Source: an uncultured Bacteroidota bacterium
GTDB lineage: Bacteria; Bacteroidota; Bacteroidia; Bacteroidales; P3
DNA length: 64,000 nucleotides
Direction of reading: 5' to 3'
NCBI GenBank assembly: GCA_902771735.1
Contig: CACXXO010000007.1
Span: 147,561 to 211,560, forward strand
Made by a program: the position numbers and the translations under genes. Below, piece by piece: positions 41,373 to 48,586 of the stretch. A model generated the notes under the pieces. That model was not told the DNA's origin. It did no database searches and was given only the letters and a program-made list of their open reading frames with translations. Numbering within the stretch: the stretch's first letter is position 1; each line of letters starts with the position of its first letter.

Positions 41373-42488
41373 ATGATTACCGTTCGCCCCGTTAAAGGTC
41401 GCCGCGACCTGAAAAAATTCATCGCTTTCCCCAACAAGCTCTTCAAGGATGTCCCCAGTTACATTCCTGCACTGAATTTCGACGAGGTGAACCTGCTCAC
41501 AGACAAGAACCCTTCGCTGGAGCACTGCTCGCGCGAGCTCTACCTCGCCGAGCGCGACGGACAGATTGTGGGCCGCGTGGCTGCCATCATCAACCGCAGC
41601 GTCAACGAGCATTGGAACAAAAAGGCCGTGCGCTTCGGATGGTTCGACTTCATCGAGGACTACGATGTATTTACCGCCTTGCTCGACAAGGTGATAGAAT
41701 ACGGCCGCGTCAACGGCATGACGGAAATTGAAGGACCTTTCGGCTTTACCGACATGGACAAGGAGTGCTGGGTTATCGATAACTACGATGGTCGCCAGAA
41801 TATCTCCACCCTCTACAACCCCGAATACTACGTTCGCTTCATTGAGCGTGCCGGCTACGAGATTAAGTGCAAGTGGCAGCAGTACAAGATGCCGGCCAAC
41901 CAGCCGGTGCCTGACAAGGTGGGCCGCCTCAACAAGCTCATCATGGAGAAGTACAAGCTGCGTCTGGTGCGTGTCAAACGCCGCAAGGACATCTATCCCT
42001 ATGCTTGGCAGTTCTTCCACGCCATCAACGAGTCGTTCAAGGATCTCTACGATTTCGTTCCCATGACAGAGAAGGAAATCGGCGTATATATAAAGGAATA
42101 TATACCTTTTGTTAACCTCGATTTTGTGCAATTTGTGGTCGACGAGAACGACCATCTTGTAGGTTTCGGACTCAGTATCCCTGACCTCAATGATGCCTAC
42201 AAGAAAGCCAACGGGCACCTCTTCCCCTTCGGTTGGTACCATATCCTGCGTGCTTTCAAGAAGTTCGACACCATCGATTTGCTGCTCAACGGTGTGCTGC
42301 CCGAATGGCAGAAACGAGGCGTCCACAGCATCTACTACTGTGATATGAACGAGGCCGCCATCCGCTATGATGTACACACCGCCTACACCAACCCCCAGAT
42401 CATCGGCAACGAAGCCGTCAAAATCTGGGAGACGCAGTACAACACCACCCCCTTGATGCAGCGCGCCATCTTCGGCAAATCCATTTAA
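41373..42488 (+). CDS. GNAT-fold N-acyltransferase-like protein downstream of spt
   Basis: A 371-residue soluble protein beginning MITVRPVKGRRDLKKFIAFP. The middle part, SRELYLAERDGQIVGRVAAI, resembles the acetyl-CoA-binding strands of GNAT enzymes, and a second GNAT-like half may follow (VDENDHLVGFGLSIPDL, about 257-273). Proteins of this type sit next to spt in many Bacteroidota and are suspected to act in sphingolipid or N-acyl amino acid formation. The reaction is not established, so I give no symbol. Confidence 0.72.
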   Translation: MITVRPVKGRRDLKKFIAFPNKLFKDVPSYIPALNFDEVNLLTDKNPSLEHCSRELYLAERDGQIVGRVAAIINRSVNEHWNKKAVRFGWFDFIEDYDVFTALLDKVIEYGRVNGMTEIEGPFGFTDMDKECWVIDNYDGRQNISTLYNPEYYVRFIERAGYEIKCKWQQYKMPANQPVPDKVGRLNKLIMEKYKLRLVRVKRRKDIYPYAWQFFHAINESFKDLYDFVPMTEKEIGVYIKEYIPFVNLDFVQFVVDENDHLVGFGLSIPDLNDAYKKANGHLFPFGWYHILRAFKKFDTIDLLLNGVLPEWQKRGVHSIYYCDMNEAAIRYDVHTAYTNPQIIGNEAVKIWETQYNTTPLMQRAIFGKSI

Positions 42489-42512
42489 TTTTTTAAAAAA
42501 ATTTCATCTTGA

Positions 42513-42545
42513 TGTCAGATTCAGGATGAAAAGTGGGTATTATAT
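42513..42545 (+). promoter_or_regulatory. Alternative-sigma promoter P1, ahead of sigma fusion 1
   Basis: TGTCAGATT (42513-42521), 15-bp spacer, GTATTATAT (42537-42545). The same two boxes with the same spacing precede three other genes in this cluster. Only 6 bp separate the second box from the ATG at 42552, predicting a leaderless mRNA. No housekeeping TAnnTTTG box is present. Confidence 0.75.
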
Positions 42546-42551
42546 ATGTAG

Positions 42552-43631
42552 ATGAACCGACATTCTGCATATACTGCCCTTTTGCAGCGTCACCGTTCTA
42601 TGGTGTGGCGCATGTGCTGGATCAGTGCGCGAGGCGACTTTGAGCGTTGTCGCGACCTGGTGCAGGAGGTTTCCATTGCGCTGTGGCTCCATTTCGATAA
42701 GTTGCGTCCCGGCACCTCGCCCCACGAAGAAAAAGCATGGGTGCGGTGGCTGACACGTACCACCCTCGACCACCTGTGCCGCCACCAGCGTCCTCCCATG
42801 CTGGCGTTGACGAACGCTATGGCCGAGAGTATCCCCGAAAACAGCAGTATGGCTGAGGATATCGAAGAACTGATGGCAGTGCTCAGTTCAGAAGAACAAC
42901 AGCTGCTGCGGTTGCACATCGAAGGCTATCGTGCCGACGAGATAGCCCAGACAATGGGTCTCAACCGCGATGCGGTCTACCAACGTCTTCACCGCGCTGT
43001 AGGTAAGATGCGCCGTGTGGCCTTGTTGTTGCTGCTATTCTGCCTGGTGGCCACTGTAGCCGTCGCTGTGGTGCCCCAATGGCGCCAGTGGGTGACGTCT
43101 CGCACGGTGAAGGAAGAAAAGCCCTCAGAAGACCCCTTAAAGCCCTCAGAAAGCCCCTCCCCTACCCCGGACACGATTCCCAGGGACGACAGTATCGCTG
43201 TCGTCGGCCGTCAGCCGTGGATTCCACCCTCGCCGATTCCTCATCTTGTCTCGGTCTCCACCCCATTTTTCCCTGCCCCGCGGGTCCCTTGTGGGTGTGA
43301 CGACACGATTCCCAACGACGATTGCATCCCCCTCGACGACGATTATGAGACCGTCGTTGAGGAGGTGTTTCCCGAAGTGACCATCATCGTCCATGGTGAT
43401 ATTATCACCGTGGAGGGTGCTTCCGACGAGTCGGTCAGCGTCTTTGATGCCCAGGGTCGTTTAGTCGTCATGTCACAATGCAATGGCCACTGCTCGCTCG
43501 TTATCAGGAATGACTTCAACTATCATTCTCGCACGACTGGGCCTGTTGCCTATTGGGTGCAGGTGGGCAACCGTCCTTGTCAGCGTGTCTTTCTTAATCA
43601 CAAGCCAAGCAGTGGCATCATTCACCTTTGA
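42552..43631 (+). CDS. Membrane-tethered ECF-type sigma factor with T9SS-CTD-like periplasmic domain (paralogue 1)
   Basis: A 359-residue fusion. Sigma-70 region 2 spans about residues 10-80 (CRDLVQEVSIALWLHF, WVRWLTRTTLDHLCRH). Region 4 spans about 104-152 (LSSEEQQLLRLHIEGYRADE, IAQTMGLNRDAVYQRLHRAV). KMRR then precedes one membrane helix (156-175, VALLLLLFCLVATVAVAVVP), which places the sigma part inside and the rest outside. A proline-rich linker contains WIPPSPIPHL (223-232), shared with paralogue 2. Residues 278-348 (IITVEGASDESVSVFDAQGR, AYWVQVGNRPCQRVFL) resemble a T9SS type A sorting domain. Ordinary ECF sigma factors stop near residue 190. No anti-sigma gene is adjacent; the tail may replace it. 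Confidence 0.85.
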   Translation: MNRHSAYTALLQRHRSMVWRMCWISARGDFERCRDLVQEVSIALWLHFDKLRPGTSPHEEKAWVRWLTRTTLDHLCRHQRPPMLALTNAMAESIPENSSMAEDIEELMAVLSSEEQQLLRLHIEGYRADEIAQTMGLNRDAVYQRLHRAVGKMRRVALLLLLFCLVATVAVAVVPQWRQWVTSRTVKEEKPSEDPLKPSESPSPTPDTIPRDDSIAVVGRQPWIPPSPIPHLVSVSTPFFPAPRVPCGCDDTIPNDDCIPLDDDYETVVEEVFPEVTIIVHGDIITVEGASDESVSVFDAQGRLVVMSQCNGHCSLVIRNDFNYHSRTTGPVAYWVQVGNRPCQRVFLNHKPSSGIIHL

Positions 43632-43639
43632 TAATGGTT

Positions 43640-45424
43640 CTATTGCAATATCATCTTTTTGTCGACACTCCCGTTGTTGCCATGGAGTCGTAGCAGGTAG
43701 GCTCCTCGGGGAAGGTTGCCAACTGTTATTTCGATACTGCTGTCTTCCAAGGTTCTTCTGAGGATGGTTTGTCCGAGGATGTTGACCAGTTCTATAACTT
43801 GGTAACCAAGAACATTGTCGACAACAATCCGATTGGTGGCGGGGTTGGGGAAGACGGTCACTACCTTTTTTTCTGGCTTGTCGAGACTGTTGCAATCTTC
43901 CACAAATTTGTCTGCGAAGAGGTTCCAGTAGTTGTCTGTCAAATAGGTTTGGAGACTGCCGCAGGGGATGAGGATGGTGTCAACGTTGGCCTCAAAGAGG
44001 CAACCGTAGTCGTTACCATATTCCGGCATAGTGACTGTGACGGGTGGTACGCTGTTTATGAGACGCAGCATCCCGATATGGCGCCAAGTGAAGGCCTCCT
44101 GTTCGATGGTATCGACCTCCGAATTGAAAACCACACGGCTCATCGGCAATCCTTGAGTGTAGCACGAGAAAGCTCCCAGCCTGACAGTCCGCAGCAATGG
44201 CGGCAGCACGAGCTCTCCCAGAGCGCAGCCTCCGAAGGCAGAAGTGTCAATCACCACCACATCATTGCCAAAGGTGACAGATGCCAGTGATTCGCAGCCA
44301 TAGAACGCATCGCGAGGAACTATTCGCATACCGTTGGGTATGACTATGGTTGTAAGTGCGCCGTCATTCTCAAAGCAACCCATCCCCATTGTGCTGAGAC
44401 TGTCGGGCATGTTGGCCCGAACGAGAGCATCGCAATTGTAGAAAGCATACTCGCCGATCAAGTCCATTTTCCTTGGCAGGTCGATACTGGTTAGCGTGCT
44501 GCTGTTGAAGGCATTGTCAAGGATGGTGGTTACGCTGTCGGGCACAACAACATGGCGGATATTGCCATTGCCGGCAAAGCCAGTGAGGACATGCAGTGTC
44601 GATGGCAGACGGACTGTGTCTGTGCTTTTGTGACACGACAGGAGGGTGTCGCCGCCAGTGGAATAGAGCATCAGCCCGTCCATATAATAATGGCTGTTGC
44701 CCTCGGCGATGGTGATACTGTCAAGTGACATGCAATTGGCGAAAGGTGAACCCTCGATGTGGGATACCGTCGAAGGGATGGTGATGTTGCTTAGTCGCTG
44801 GTTGTCCACAAAGGACCAGAATCCAATGCTTTGCATCCCTTCGGGGAGTATGTATCCAGTAATCGTCTGGCAATAAGCGAAGCCGTAAGGGGCAATATGT
44901 TTCACCTGCTGAGGCAGCTCCATTATGCCGCTTTTCGAGAATGGGCATTCCACCAAAGTAGAGGTGTCCTTGCTATAGAGGATGCCGTCGATGGCCCTGT
45001 AGGAGGGGTTGTCCTCCGCCACGTTGATGGCGGTGATGCCTGTGGAGGCAAAGGCTAACGGCCCGATGTAGGTCACCGTGGCAGGGACGGTGATGGATGT
45101 GAGATTGGTGGCCATGAAGCATCCGTAGCCAATGCGTGTGACTGACGAAGGGATGCTGACACCGGTGATGCGGCTCCCATAGAAAGCATTGTCGGCTAAA
45201 GCAACGACGCTGTAGGTGGTGCCGTCATGTGTCACCGTGGCAGGGATGGGAACGTTGCCGCTAAGGCGATTGCACCCATATTCCGGCACCTCGACGGTAT
45301 GTTCCATCGGCGAAAGAATTTTGTATGGGATTCCTCCCACGATGAAGTCATAGATTTGTGCTGTTGTGGTGCCAGGGAGGCAGATCATGGCCATGATGGC
45401 CAAAATAAAATGAATTTTTTTCAT
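43640..45424 (-). CDS. BspA-type leucine-rich surface protein with T9SS sorting domain
   Basis: A 594-residue secreted protein: signal peptide (MKKIHFILAIMAMICLPGTT), then many BspA/LRR_5 units (GVSIPSSVTRIGYGCF, SITVPATVTYIGPLAF, TSIDLPRKMDLIGEYAF), then a T9SS type A sorting domain (VVTVFPNPATNRIVVDN, IELVNILGQTILRR, GAYLLRLHGNNGSVDKKMIL). It should be displayed on the surface as an adhesin or scaffold. I start at ATG 45424 since the sigma-type promoter boxes lie at 45454-45486; the frame open to 45487 crosses that promoter. It converges with sigma fusion 1 (8-bp gap) and diverges from the lipoprotein gene. Confidence 0.88.
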   Translation of the reverse strand: MKKIHFILAIMAMICLPGTTTAQIYDFIVGGIPYKILSPMEHTVEVPEYGCNRLSGNVPIPATVTHDGTTYSVVALADNAFYGSRITGVSIPSSVTRIGYGCFMATNLTSITVPATVTYIGPLAFASTGITAINVAEDNPSYRAIDGILYSKDTSTLVECPFSKSGIMELPQQVKHIAPYGFAYCQTITGYILPEGMQSIGFWSFVDNQRLSNITIPSTVSHIEGSPFANCMSLDSITIAEGNSHYYMDGLMLYSTGGDTLLSCHKSTDTVRLPSTLHVLTGFAGNGNIRHVVVPDSVTTILDNAFNSSTLTSIDLPRKMDLIGEYAFYNCDALVRANMPDSLSTMGMGCFENDGALTTIVIPNGMRIVPRDAFYGCESLASVTFGNDVVVIDTSAFGGCALGELVLPPLLRTVRLGAFSCYTQGLPMSRVVFNSEVDTIEQEAFTWRHIGMLRLINSVPPVTVTMPEYGNDYGCLFEANVDTILIPCGSLQTYLTDNYWNLFADKFVEDCNSLDKPEKKVVTVFPNPATNRIVVDNVLGYQVIELVNILGQTILRRTLEDSSIEITVGNLPRGAYLLRLHGNNGSVDKKMILQ

Positions 45425-45453
45425 AGAATTTCTTTTTTGGGGTTTATCTGCTA

Positions 45454-45486
45454 ATATAATACCCTTTTTTTGACCCAAATCTGACA
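45454..45486 (-). promoter_or_regulatory. Alternative-sigma promoter P4, ahead of the LRR surface protein
   Basis: Read on the minus strand: TGTCAGATT (complement of 45478-45486), 15-bp spacer, GTATTATAT (complement of 45454-45462). Predicted leader about 23 nt. Confidence 0.75.
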
Positions 45487-45513
45487 ATGAGAGAAAATTT
45501 TTTTCCCCTCCTA

Positions 45514-45546
45514 TGTCAAATTTCGACCCTTTTCTGGGTATTATAT
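45514..45546 (+). promoter_or_regulatory. Alternative-sigma promoter P3, ahead of the lipoprotein gene
   Basis: TGTCAAATT (45514-45522), 15-bp spacer, GTATTATAT (45538-45546). The 25 bp from 45536 to 45560 are repeated exactly, inverted, at 45440-45464 as part of P4. Confidence 0.75.
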
Positions 45547-45576
45547 TAGCAGATAAACCCTAAAAAGTGATACACC

Positions 45577-46512
45577 ATGAAAACAACAAACAATTCAAAA
45601 ACAACAAAGATGAAAACAAACCGTTTTTCAGTGTTGTTGCCGATATTGGCAGCGGCCATGATGGCAGTCACTTCCTGTGACAAAGACGATGAGCCGACCC
45701 AGGCAGAGACGACAGATCCTTTCGATGTCAACGGTGCCAGCAAGGCGCTTTTCTCGGTGGCAGCGAACAGGCAAGTGCACATCTCGCGGGGTAACCTGCA
45801 GTATCAGGCCTCGACCGACAGCTGGCGTTTCGCCGAGAGGCAGTATGAGGTGATGGGAGAGGCCAACAACGCGGTATCTCCAAGCAACGAAGGCTGGATT
45901 GACTGTTTCGGCTGGGGTACCAGCGGATGGGAGAGCGGAGCCAACGCCTACCAGCCGTGGTCCATCAGTGTCGACGATGCCGACTATCAGCCCGGCGGCA
46001 GTTGGCAGAACGGACTTACGGGCGATTACGCCAATGCCGACTGGGGCGTGTACAACGCCATCTCGAATGGCGGCAACCAGGCGGGTATGTGGCGCACGCT
46101 GACCAATGTGGAATGGGCTTACCTCTTCGGTGGCGGCAGCCGTGCCAGCAAATGGGGAAGAGCCACCATCGATGACCGCTACAAAGGCCTCATCCTCCTG
46201 CCCGACGAGTGGACAGCTCCCGACGACATCAGCTTTAATCCTGCTCACAACAGTTTCAACTCCAACGCCTACACCATGGAACAGTGGGAACGCCTTGAGG
46301 CTGCCGGGGCTATTTTCTTGCCTGCTGCGGGATTCCGGCAGTACACATTCTTCAACTATGAGAACCAGTATGGTGTCTATTGGTCGGTGTCTCTCTATGG
46401 TGCCGAATATCCCGATTGTGCCCTTGGCCTTCTCTTCAACGACAACTCGCTTTATCCCAGCGACGGCGAGGGTCGCAGCAACGCCTTTTCGGTGCGCCTG
46501 GTGCAGGACTGA
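45577..46512 (+). CDS. Lipoprotein of a Bacteroidales surface family, controlled by the sigma-type promoter
   Basis: A 311-residue protein. The signal peptide ends in a lipobox (AVTSC, Cys at about residue 33 from this start). The mature part opens VNGASKALFSVAANRQVHIS, then RGNLQYQASTDSWRFAERQY, and is rich in Trp and Gly (FGWGTSGWESGANAYQPWSI, GGNQAGMWRTLTNVEWAYLF). I recall such proteins as a multi-copy Bacteroidales family of unknown function with a possible formylglycine-enzyme/lectin-like fold, but cannot confirm it. ATG 45577 gives a leader matching that of the divergent LRR gene; ATG 45610 is the alternative. It lies 71 bp upstream of sigma fusion 2. Confidence 0.72.
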   Translation: MKTTNNSKTTKMKTNRFSVLLPILAAAMMAVTSCDKDDEPTQAETTDPFDVNGASKALFSVAANRQVHISRGNLQYQASTDSWRFAERQYEVMGEANNAVSPSNEGWIDCFGWGTSGWESGANAYQPWSISVDDADYQPGGSWQNGLTGDYANADWGVYNAISNGGNQAGMWRTLTNVEWAYLFGGGSRASKWGRATIDDRYKGLILLPDEWTAPDDISFNPAHNSFNSNAYTMEQWERLEAAGAIFLPAAGFRQYTFFNYENQYGVYWSVSLYGAEYPDCALGLLFNDNSLYPSDGEGRSNAFSVRLVQD

Positions 46513-46527
46513 TAGAATTTTTTTTCG

Positions 46528-46535
46528 TATTTTTG
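46528..46535 (+). promoter_or_regulatory. Housekeeping -7 box upstream of sigma fusion 2
   Basis: TATTTTTG at 46528-46535, immediately before the alternative promoter P2, so sigma fusion 2 probably has a basal housekeeping promoter plus a self-dependent one. Confidence 0.55.
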
Positions 46536-46544
46536 CACCTCCGA

Positions 46545-46577
46545 TGTCAGATTTTGGGTGTCGGAGGTGTATTATAT
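46545..46577 (+). promoter_or_regulatory. Alternative-sigma promoter P2, ahead of sigma fusion 2
   Basis: TGTCAGATT (46545-46553), 15-bp spacer, GTATTATAT (46569-46577). The ATG at 46584 follows after 6 bp, the same distance as in P1. Confidence 0.75.
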
Positions 46578-46583
46578 TTGTAC

Positions 46584-47552
46584 ATGAGCCGTCATAGTGT
46601 CTATACGGAATTGCTGCAACGCCACCGCAAGATGGTGTGGGGGTTGTGCTGGAAGCAGGCCCACGGCCATTATGAGCGCTGCTGCGACCTCGTACAGGAG
46701 GTCTCTGTCGCGCTATGGCTCCATTTCGACGACCTGCGCCCCGATGCTTCGCCCCGTGAGGAACGCGCCTGGGTGCGTTGGTGGACACGCTCGGTGCTCG
46801 ACCTGCAGCGCCGCAAGGAACGCCCGTCCCTTTTGCCACTGACCGCCATGGTGGCCGACACGGTGGCTGCCGACGACCTCTTGATGCATAAGGAAGAGAT
46901 GGAACATCTGATGGCTGCCCTCAGCCCCGCGGAGCAAGAATTGGTGCGCCTCCATATCGAGGGCTACCGCTCCGAAGAGATTGCCGAGACGATGGGGCTC
47001 AGTCGCGATGCCGTCTACCAACGCTTTCACCGCGCTGTGGTCAAGATGCGCCGTGTGGCACTGCTGCTGGTGCTCCTCTGTGTGGCAGCCACCGTGGCCG
47101 TCGCTGTGGTGCCTCAGTGGCGCGAGCAGGTGTTCTCTCGTTCCGGCAAGGAGGAAACGCCCGAACATGTGATTGTTGAACAGGATGAATCCTGCCCCTC
47201 CCCCACTCTCTCGGCGACAGCGGAAGCCGAAGCTGACACCGTCGCCTTGCGTCCGGTATGGATTCCTCCGGAACCCCTCCCCTATCTCACCGTTCCGGTC
47301 GACACGGCACTCCCCGACCTGCCGGCCCAAAAGCCGGAAGTGGAGGTTGTCTACGATGGGAAGAGGCTTGTGTTCAATGGCTTGGTCGATGGCGAACTGG
47401 TTGTGGTCCGCAACACGAAGGGTGTCCTCATTGCCCTCAAACGGACTCATGGCACCTCCTGTGCCATCGATTTTCCCGCCTATCGCTATTCCAATACCAC
47501 CTACATCCTCCAGATCGGCACCCGAGCCGACCGCATACGCATAGACCTCTAA
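46584..47552 (+). CDS. Membrane-tethered ECF-type sigma factor with T9SS-CTD-like periplasmic domain (paralogue 2)
   Basis: A 322-residue paralogue of the protein at 42552. Region 2 (about 10-80: CCDLVQEVSVALWLHFDDLR), region 4 (about 106-154: LSPAEQELVRLHIEGYRSEE, IAETMGLSRDAVYQRFHRAV), positive-inside KMRR, one membrane helix (158-177, VALLLVLLCVAATVAVAVVP), linker with VWIPPEPLPYL (225-235), then a terminal beta domain (about 253-322, LVFNGLVDGELVVVRNTKGV and TTYILQIGTRADRIRI). The sigma half is strongly conserved between the paralogues; the linker is not, apart from the WIPP motif. I use ATG 46584, homologous to the other start. A frame opening upstream at 46380 overlaps the lipoprotein gene and is rejected. 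Confidence 0.85.
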   Translation: MSRHSVYTELLQRHRKMVWGLCWKQAHGHYERCCDLVQEVSVALWLHFDDLRPDASPREERAWVRWWTRSVLDLQRRKERPSLLPLTAMVADTVAADDLLMHKEEMEHLMAALSPAEQELVRLHIEGYRSEEIAETMGLSRDAVYQRFHRAVVKMRRVALLLVLLCVAATVAVAVVPQWREQVFSRSGKEETPEHVIVEQDESCPSPTLSATAEAEADTVALRPVWIPPEPLPYLTVPVDTALPDLPAQKPEVEVVYDGKRLVFNGLVDGELVVVRNTKGVLIALKRTHGTSCAIDFPAYRYSNTTYILQIGTRADRIRIDL

Positions 47553-47553
47553 A

Positions 47554-47686
47554 GGGGTCAAACTTTCCTAATAAACGTTAAAAACCCCTATTTTAACCAT
47601 ACGAACAACCTATCATCTCCTACTGTGGTAGGAGTTGGTAAGGAGTTGGTAGGGTTTTGGTAGGTAGTTTGTACGAGTTTGACCCC
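47554..47686. repeat. Dispersed GTAGGAGTTGG intergenic repeat, copy e, with terminal inverted repeats
   Basis: A 133-bp element bounded by perfect 11-bp inverted ends, GGGGTCAAACT (47554-47564) and AGTTTGACCCC (47676-47686). Inside are CTCCTACTGTGGTAGGAG and tandem 11-nt units. It fills the convergent gap between sigma fusion 2 and the SDR gene. The inverted ends suggest a small non-autonomous mobile element. Confidence 0.8.
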
Positions 47687-47689
47687 TGT

Positions 47690-48493
47690 TCAACTTTTAT
47701 AATAACTCTTCAGGATGGAGACCATCTGGTTGCCGGTGAGGATGCGTTTGATGACGACGGAGAGTTTCTGCTCGAGGTTGGCAACGACCTTGCGAAGCGG
47801 TGGGTTCTTCTGCTCGACCATCTTGGCAATGCGGCGTGCGAGGACGTCGGGTTTGAGGCCTCCGTTTTCCTCTTTCTCGATGATGGACAGCGAGTTGCGG
47901 AAGATGGGGCCGTAGTCGGGGTCGTCGAGGGTGGCCTGGCTGTTCTTTCGGCTGCCGGTGAAGCCGGTGGCGAAGTCGCCGGGCTCGACCATGGACACCT
48001 TGATGCCGAAGCCGCGAACTTCGGCGCTGAGGGCTTCGGAGAAGCCCTCGATGGCAAATTTTGAGGCCGAATAGAAGCCCTGGTAAGGCAGGCCCATCAC
48101 GCCGCCGATGGAGCTGAGGTTGATGATTTTGCCGTTGCGAGCCTTCCTCATATAGGGCAGGACAGCCTGACAGAGGTTGACGCACCCCATGAAGTTGGTG
48201 CCCATCTGGAGGTCGATTTCTTCGGGGGTGGCGAGCTCGAGGGCACCGCCGATGCCCATGCCGGCGTTGTTGACGAGGACGTCGATACGACCTTCTTTCT
48301 CAACGATTCCGGCTACGGTGGAGGCTATCTGTTCGCGATTGCGCACGTCGCACTGGCGGTAATGGATGGTGGCATGTTCCATGGGGCGGCGGCAGAGGCC
48401 GTAGACGGTGTGACCTTTGGAGGCGAGGAGTTCGGCGGTGGCCAGACCAAAGCCCGACGAGGCACCGGTGATGAGGATGACTTGTTGCTGCAT
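47690..48493 (-). CDS. Short-chain dehydrogenase/reductase
   Basis: A 267-residue classical SDR. Cofactor motif ITGASSGFGLATAELLASKG (residues 7-26), NNAGMGIGGALEL (structural NAG), catalytic Ser in SSIGGVMG and Tyr-x3-Lys in FYSASKFAIEGF. It uses NAD(P)H for a keto/hydroxy conversion on an unknown substrate. A promoter -7 box TACCTTTG lies on the minus strand (complement of 48514-48521), giving a short leader. It stands alone. Confidence 0.92.
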   Translation of the reverse strand: MQQQVILITGASSGFGLATAELLASKGHTVYGLCRRPMEHATIHYRQCDVRNREQIASTVAGIVEKEGRIDVLVNNAGMGIGGALELATPEEIDLQMGTNFMGCVNLCQAVLPYMRKARNGKIINLSSIGGVMGLPYQGFYSASKFAIEGFSEALSAEVRGFGIKVSMVEPGDFATGFTGSRKNSQATLDDPDYGPIFRNSLSIIEKEENGGLKPDVLARRIAKMVEQKNPPLRKVVANLEQKLSVVIKRILTGNQMVSILKSYYKS

Positions 48494-48513
48494 AACGGTT
48501 TGTAATTTTTTTG

Positions 48514-48568
48514 CAAAGGTACTAAAAATTTTTGATTCTATATATATTGGAAAAAATTCGTATTTTTG
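48514..48568. promoter_or_regulatory. Divergent SDR / DUF4175-like gene promoters
   Basis: Minus strand TACCTTTG (48514-48521) precedes the SDR gene. Plus strand TATTTTTG (48561-48568) precedes the large coiled-coil protein gene and fixes its start at 48587. Confidence 0.65.
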
Positions 48569-48586
48569 CAGTTTGATTTTTCGACA

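Noticed and set aside
40200-42377. A 725-codon open frame on the minus strand
   Set aside because: It lies antisense to spt and the GNAT-like gene, both of which have clear family motifs. The frame stays open because of GC-rich codon use on the opposite strand.
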